From positions 7,378,001-7,442,000 of the forward strand of contig NC_012872.2 in NCBI RefSeq assembly GCF_000003195.3: a stretch of 64,000 nt of DNA, read 5' to 3'. The position numbers and the translations under genes are program-made. Positions 59,422 through 64,000 of this stretch are shown one piece after another. Each line of letters opens with the position of its first letter. Within the stretch, counting starts at the first letter, position 1. Under the pieces are notes generated by a model that saw nothing but the letters and a program-made list of their open reading frames with translations, did not search any database and had not been told where the DNA came from. The stretch is from Sorghum bicolor (Eukaryota > Streptophyta > Magnoliopsida > Poales > Poaceae).

Positions 59422-60544
59422 TTCATGAAGTGTAGTACGTGACTCTTATTGTGCATGCTTATTTCTTCAATGGTTCAGGAAGGGTCACTGCAAGGTAACA
59501 AAATTAATAAATTTTCCAATGCAATAAATTTTATAATACTTCTAATTGTCGTACCAAACTTTTGTGCAGCCGGCTTTGCGTTCCTATTAGGAGAGAGCAT
59601 CTCTTCAGAAACGGACACCACTAGTCCTGTAATGATGTCTACTGCATCAGCACCGACAAAGATGACACCAAAGAGATGGCTAAATATTGAATGAATGATT
59701 TTATCAGTGATGAGATGTATTCAGAATTTATTTGATATGTGATGCAACTTGTTTAGAACAAAATTATGGTTTCTTGAGATAAACTTGTTTAGGCTAATTT
59801 GTGAGATGAACTCATGATTATTGTGCTTATTACTTTGTCATATGCCAATGATTTTTTATGCCCAGAATTTTTATCGTGTTCAATATTCCCCAAAGCTTAT
59901 TTGCTCCTTATTCCACAACTTTTATGACAACTGTGGCTGCCAGCTTGCTCACTGTGAGCCTAGGCAACGGAAACCAACTTGTTTGCCTGCTTGCCGCACA
60001 CAAGCTACATAAATATGCAACTAAATGAATGGAACAAGCAGATGGATAGAAGTGTCAAAATACATAGAGAATACTACAAAGAGAAAATATAAATAATGGC
60101 AAGAAAATAAAGCGTCCAACATTTTGAGGCCTATTTTTTTATGAAAGCAATTTTCTCGTGGTAGGAAAGCAAGCGAGCGAGAGCGTGATTTGAGGACGTT
60201 TGGGTACACAGCGAGGGGACATGTGCACACTGAGCGTGGGGAAGTGAAGAGTGTAGGGGACAATTGCTCTAAAAATCGTGGTAACACTTGATTTGTAACA
60301 TTAGTTTGTGTTACTACAGGTTATGTATTTGTAACATATTTTATATGTTCCATTTATGTGTTACAATAGTGTGCTCTTTTGTAACATTTTGCTAGTAACA
60401 TTAATTTTGTGTTACTAAAATTATTGTCAGTAACACAATTTGTTTGTAACACTCTATTTTGTGTTACTATGAGAGTTTATTGTAACACATTGATGAATAT
60501 GTTACAAGGAAGTGATACTATATCCCTGCCTTGTAGTAGTGGGG

Positions 60545-61100
60545 TATTCATATTTTTCTAGGTCTATTTTAGGTTTTAATGATGTAATGCTTTCAATGGT
60601 AGACGATGTCTCCATCGACAACAAGACGACTGTGGTGACTTCGTGAATCTCGTGACAGGGCCCTGAATTCTTGATTAGTAATATCATTTTATTCATTTTG
60701 GTCATTTATATCTATATCTATATCTATATCTATATCTATATCTATATCTATATCTATATCTATATCCAAACCTCACTAGCATTTTATCTTGTCATGCAAA
60801 GTGTCCACATCATTATTCGCTAGAACATCCTACCAACACATACAACTATCTCGTCATGTGTCTACATCAATATCCACTAAAACATGTCATTATATATCTT
60901 CATTCAAGCTATTCATATTACCAAACCATATTATTTACTAACATATATTTAGTTGTCCATATCATAATACTAAAAATCATCCACTAACTTGTATTGTGAT
61001 ATTTATTTATTTATATTAGTAAATATAAGTAGTATATTTTCACATGTGATTTTTGTGACAACACGCGGGCGTTCATCTAGCTACCTAGGGTTTCCAAGTT
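60545..61100. other. Repeat-like flank of the CACTA element
   Basis: AT-rich DNA with the hexamer microsatellite at 60,707-60,766 and an ACACGCGGGCGTTCATCTAG end near 61,060-61,080 that resembles Helitron 3' termini (CTAG end) but lacks a clear hairpin and the following T. Not called as a Helitron. Confidence 0.35.
60707..60766. repeat. (TATATC)10 microsatellite
   Basis: Ten uninterrupted copies of TATATC. Confidence 0.95.
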
Positions 61101-62788
61101 AAAAATAAGAAAAATGAACCCGATTTGCTTTGTTGTCACTCTCTAATTAACTGTAGCTGGTGTATTTGTAATTTGCTGTTGTCTTTGTTGATAAACTAAG
61201 AACAAACCATATATCCTAACAATCGGCATGTTGGTAAGGCAGTCACTTCTCTTCAACTGTTTGGATGACGTTGAGCCTTGGCAAAGCATTATACTATTGT
61301 GTTGAAAAAACTCTCCGCCTCAACACGCATGGCATCCAGAACATCAATAATATCTATATGATAAAATAGAATATAATTTGTATAAAAAAATGACATTTCA
61401 ATATAGTTTTTATGAAAAATATGTTGTTCCAAACAAGAGGTAATTAACATTTTTAAAGTGCTCCCTTCACGTACCATTGTAAATTGTAATGTTATCTGTA
61501 TATACTAGTTTTTTATATATATTGATATATGGTCAAGGTTAAAAAAAAGTTTGGCACGATATATAATTGTTAAAAGTATGTGCATTACCGAAAGACATCT
61601 ATATCAGGACAGAAGTATCTACACCTAAAATTTCGTTCTCTTTTATCAGGGCGGAAGTACTATATGGTAGACAAAAAGACATGGTGCTTTGTGATTAGAG
61701 AGAAATAAGCTGCCGCGCACGCAACTCTCAACTAGATAATCACTGGAAAGCAGAGGGAGATAGGCGGGCCCTGCCACAAAGCGCGCCATTGTCGATGAGG
61801 CATGTTCGTTCTCGAGGTGCTGCAACCTTTCAATGATCACATCATCACACGCACCATTGTCTGGTCATTTGGTGCTTACTCATGCTTAGCGATTTGAAGA
61901 ATGATTTACCTCCTATCCCAGGCACCATTGTCGGGTGATTATACTCGCAGTTGGGACTTGGGCCACTTGGGAGATTGAGAACATAACAGCTCCTCCGGCA
62001 CAAATTGGATTATTGGAAGCAAGATGTTTACGTGCGAATCCGAAAACCTCTCAGATTAGCCTTGTTTGCTTGAGCTTATCACCTGAATCAGTCAGTCGTT
62101 CAACCAACAGTATTTTCTGCCATGACCGCATAGTCATCATCGACACATAAACCCTGGAACAATAACAAAGGCCGGCCGTGAAACATAAGCAAGAGGAGTA
62201 GCGTGTTCAAGTTACGGTCGTCCATGGACTTGTCACTTCAGCTGCTGCCACGCATGCCGTCCCTGATGATCGATCCAACACACACATATATGCATGCCGA
62301 TCGATGGTCGCCGTCGCCGTCGCCCGCCGTCGTCGTCGGCGTCGTCGGCGTTGCCCGCGCAAGGTGCGCGCGTAGGTAACCTACCCTAATGGCTATGGGC
62401 ATAGGCTTAGACTCTTGCGATCAAAACCACTTGAGCGGAAGGCAAGTGGAAAAGACGTTGTTGGTTTCATCCGATCCGTGCATGGGGGGATGGAAAAAGG
62501 AGCTGAAGAAAGATTCAATGGTGGCCAGAGACCCCTCTCTCCTGCTTTTATCATCATGCTGCTTGTTGCACCAGTGAAATGAGAATGAAATGGCGATCGC
62601 TTTCGGAGGGGACTGGAGGAAGCAAACCAGGAGTCCAAGTGCAAACCTGGCTGCCATGTGTCGACTCCGGAACGCAACCAAATGTTGGTTTCAGAGGTCT
62701 CCAGATCATGTCAAATCGACATAAAGATGTGTACGTTTAGGAGCAAGTTGCATCTTGTTAGAGCATGTGTGTATGGATCATTATTTAA
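61101..62788. other. Intergenic, nothing recognised
   Basis: Short frames only on both strands. GTCGTCG/CGTCGCCG trinucleotide-like run at about 62,306-62,352. No gene signals or paired repeat ends. Confidence 0.4.
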
Positions 62789-63020
62789 GGCCTTGTTTAG
62801 TTTGCAAAAATTTTCAAGATTCCCCGTCACATCGAATCTTTGGTCGTATGCATGGAGCATTAAATATAGATGAAAATAAAAACTAATTGCACAGTTTACC
62901 TGTAATTTGTGAGATGAATCTTTTAAGCCTAGTTACTCTATGATTGGACAATGTTTGTCAAATAAAAACGAAAGTGCTGCAGTAGCCAAAAACCAAAAAT
63001 TTTGCAAACTAAACAAGGCC
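62789..63020. mobile_element. Tourist-like MITE, GGCCTTGTTTAG family
   Basis: It runs from GGCCTTGTTTAGTTTGC to GCAAACTAAACAAGGCC, 232 bp. The flanks are TAA on the left and TTA on the right, so the duplication is imperfect. The termini are near-perfect inverted repeats. Confidence 0.88.
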
Positions 63021-63023
63021 TTA

Positions 63024-63264
63024 GGTCTTGTTTAGATGCAAAAAGTTTTTGGGTTTGACACTGTAGCATTTTCGTTTTTATTTGACAAACATTGTCTAAT
63101 TATGGAGTAACTAGGCTTAAAAGATTCGTCTCATGATTTACAGGTAAACTGTACAATTAGTTATTTTTTTATCTATATTTAATACTTTATGCATGTGCCG
63201 CAAGATTCGATGTGACGAGAAATCATGTAAAGTTTTAGATTTTTGGGTGTATCTAAACCAGGCC
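63024..63264. mobile_element. Tourist-like MITE, adjacent inverse copy
   Basis: It runs from GGTCTTGTTTAGATGC to GTATCTAAACCAGGCC, separated from the previous copy by only TTA and in opposite orientation. Confidence 0.85.
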
Positions 63265-64000
63265 CCCAAACGAACTGCTCCTCGCTTGGTGTGTTTGGCA
63301 AGCTCTCATCAGGGCGCTGAAGGCGGCAGCGGCAGCGGCACCGGCACCGGATCCGAATCTTATCTTGGCCACCGCGGGCATCGCGTGTCCGTTCCCAACA
63401 TTTCCACGCGTGTGGTCACTCAATCCTTGCTCAACAATCGCGTGTGCAAAATCAGGCGGATTTGATTCCACTTCCACTGCGCGCTGCAAGGATTCGGGCC
63501 ACCCCATGACCAGCCGTTACGGAAGCCATAGTTCAAGGCAAATGCGTACAGAAGCATTGCTGATGATATATATATATATATATAAAGGCACCAGAGTTGT
63601 CGGTTCAAAGAAAAAACAAGTCAGCACAGTCAGCAGGATCGCAAGCCAGTATCAAGATTGTTACTCCGTAATGCAAAACTTAGGCTTCGCTTTAGAGCAG
63701 AACAGGACCTAAGCTTTACATGTCTCTCTTAATCGAACTAGTTCTAAAATAAACAAGGATGAAAACCTGTGGTCTATATATACTATCACTACGTACTCTT
63801 GTTGGTGTATTTTAGGACAATTATTTTGGCCGTCTAAATAACTTCAATTAAAATAAACTAAATACAAAGTGCTGGATCACTTCATTAGATGCAATTTTTA
63901 TGTATTTTTTCTAATATGTAGAGATCTACGTATCATTATATTAAGAAAAAAAAGAGTATACAACACAAACAACATGCGACAAGCGCGCTATGTGGTTAAC
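63265..64000. other. Intergenic to window end
   Basis: Contains a short (TA)n run at 63,566-63,584. Frames on both strands at 63,193-63,712 overlap and carry no recognised motif. Confidence 0.4.

Larger units (their letters stand above)
55223..60541. mobile_element. CACTA (En/Spm) transposon, 5,319 bp, TSD GGG
   Basis: The left terminus is CACTACTACAGGGCAGGGAT and the right, read on the other strand, CACTACTACAAGGCAGGGAT, continuing as ATAGTA(A/T)CAC. GGG flanks both sides (55,220-55,222 and 60,542-60,544), the 3-bp duplication expected for CACTA elements. Subterminal regions (about 55,250-55,700 and 60,270-60,515) are dense with GTGTTAC/GTAACAC motifs, likely binding sites of the TNPA-type protein. 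Inside are a tnpA-like gene on the minus strand and the 3' part of tnpD on the plus strand. The missing catalytic portion of tnpD makes it non-autonomous. The exact duplication and 18-of-20 terminal match suggest a relatively young insertion. Confidence 0.95.

Noticed and set aside
61060..61080. Helitron-like 3' end (ACACGCGGGCGTTCATCTAG)
   Set aside because: The base after CTAG is C rather than T, no stable hairpin precedes it, and no 5' TC terminus was located.

Overview
The window looks like nuclear DNA of a panicoid grass, most likely Sorghum or a close relative. The basis is the exceptional density of one Tourist-like MITE family with GGCCTTGTTTAG ends, together with Stowaway, hAT and CACTA elements, GC-rich single-exon genes with grass-type Ala/Gly/Asp-rich proteins, and a GT-AG intron-containing alpha-glucosidase of the cereal type. 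The species is inferred from repeat style and protein similarity recalled from knowledge; no search was run.

Host genes are sparse. (1) 9.0-9.6 kb, minus strand: a single-exon 202-aa acidic protein that resembles the ABA-induced transcription repressor (AITR/DIG) group, with a clear TATA box. (2) 38.6-39.1 kb, plus strand: a single-exon 171-aa protein of unknown function with a basic N-terminus and an acidic, Trp-rich C-terminus. (3) 46.85-53.08 kb, minus strand: a three-exon GH31 alpha-glucosidase (928 aa, intact, signal peptide, both catalytic Asp present). It has a TATA box upstream and an AATAAA signal downstream. Its 2.9-kb second intron contains a tandem duplication of about 1 kb and a MITE.

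The main mobile element is a 5.3-kb CACTA (En/Spm) transposon at 55,223-60,541, flanked by a perfect GGG target-site duplication. It carries a splice-consistent, open tnpA-like gene of 13 exons on the minus strand, and only the C-terminal (DUF4216) part of tnpD on the plus strand. It therefore appears non-autonomous for the catalytic transposase but may still encode the DNA-binding accessory protein.

The rest is intergenic: roughly two dozen copies or fragments of the Tourist-like family (three show exact TAA/TTA duplications and a 243-bp unit), other TAA-flanked MITEs, several Stowaway-like MITEs with TA duplications, a 521-bp non-autonomous hAT with a perfect 8-bp duplication, a 40-bp LINE 3'-tail insertion with a 13-bp duplication, microsatellites, and GC-rich stretches (6.2-7.3, 11.3-12.0, 18.9-19.7, 36.8-38.1, 43.4-45.4 kb) where long overlapping ORFs on both strands look compositional. 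No rRNA, authentic tRNA, CRISPR array or prokaryotic feature was seen. I found no convincing new biological system; the most informative items are the CACTA element, the intron duplication, and the dated-looking small insertions.
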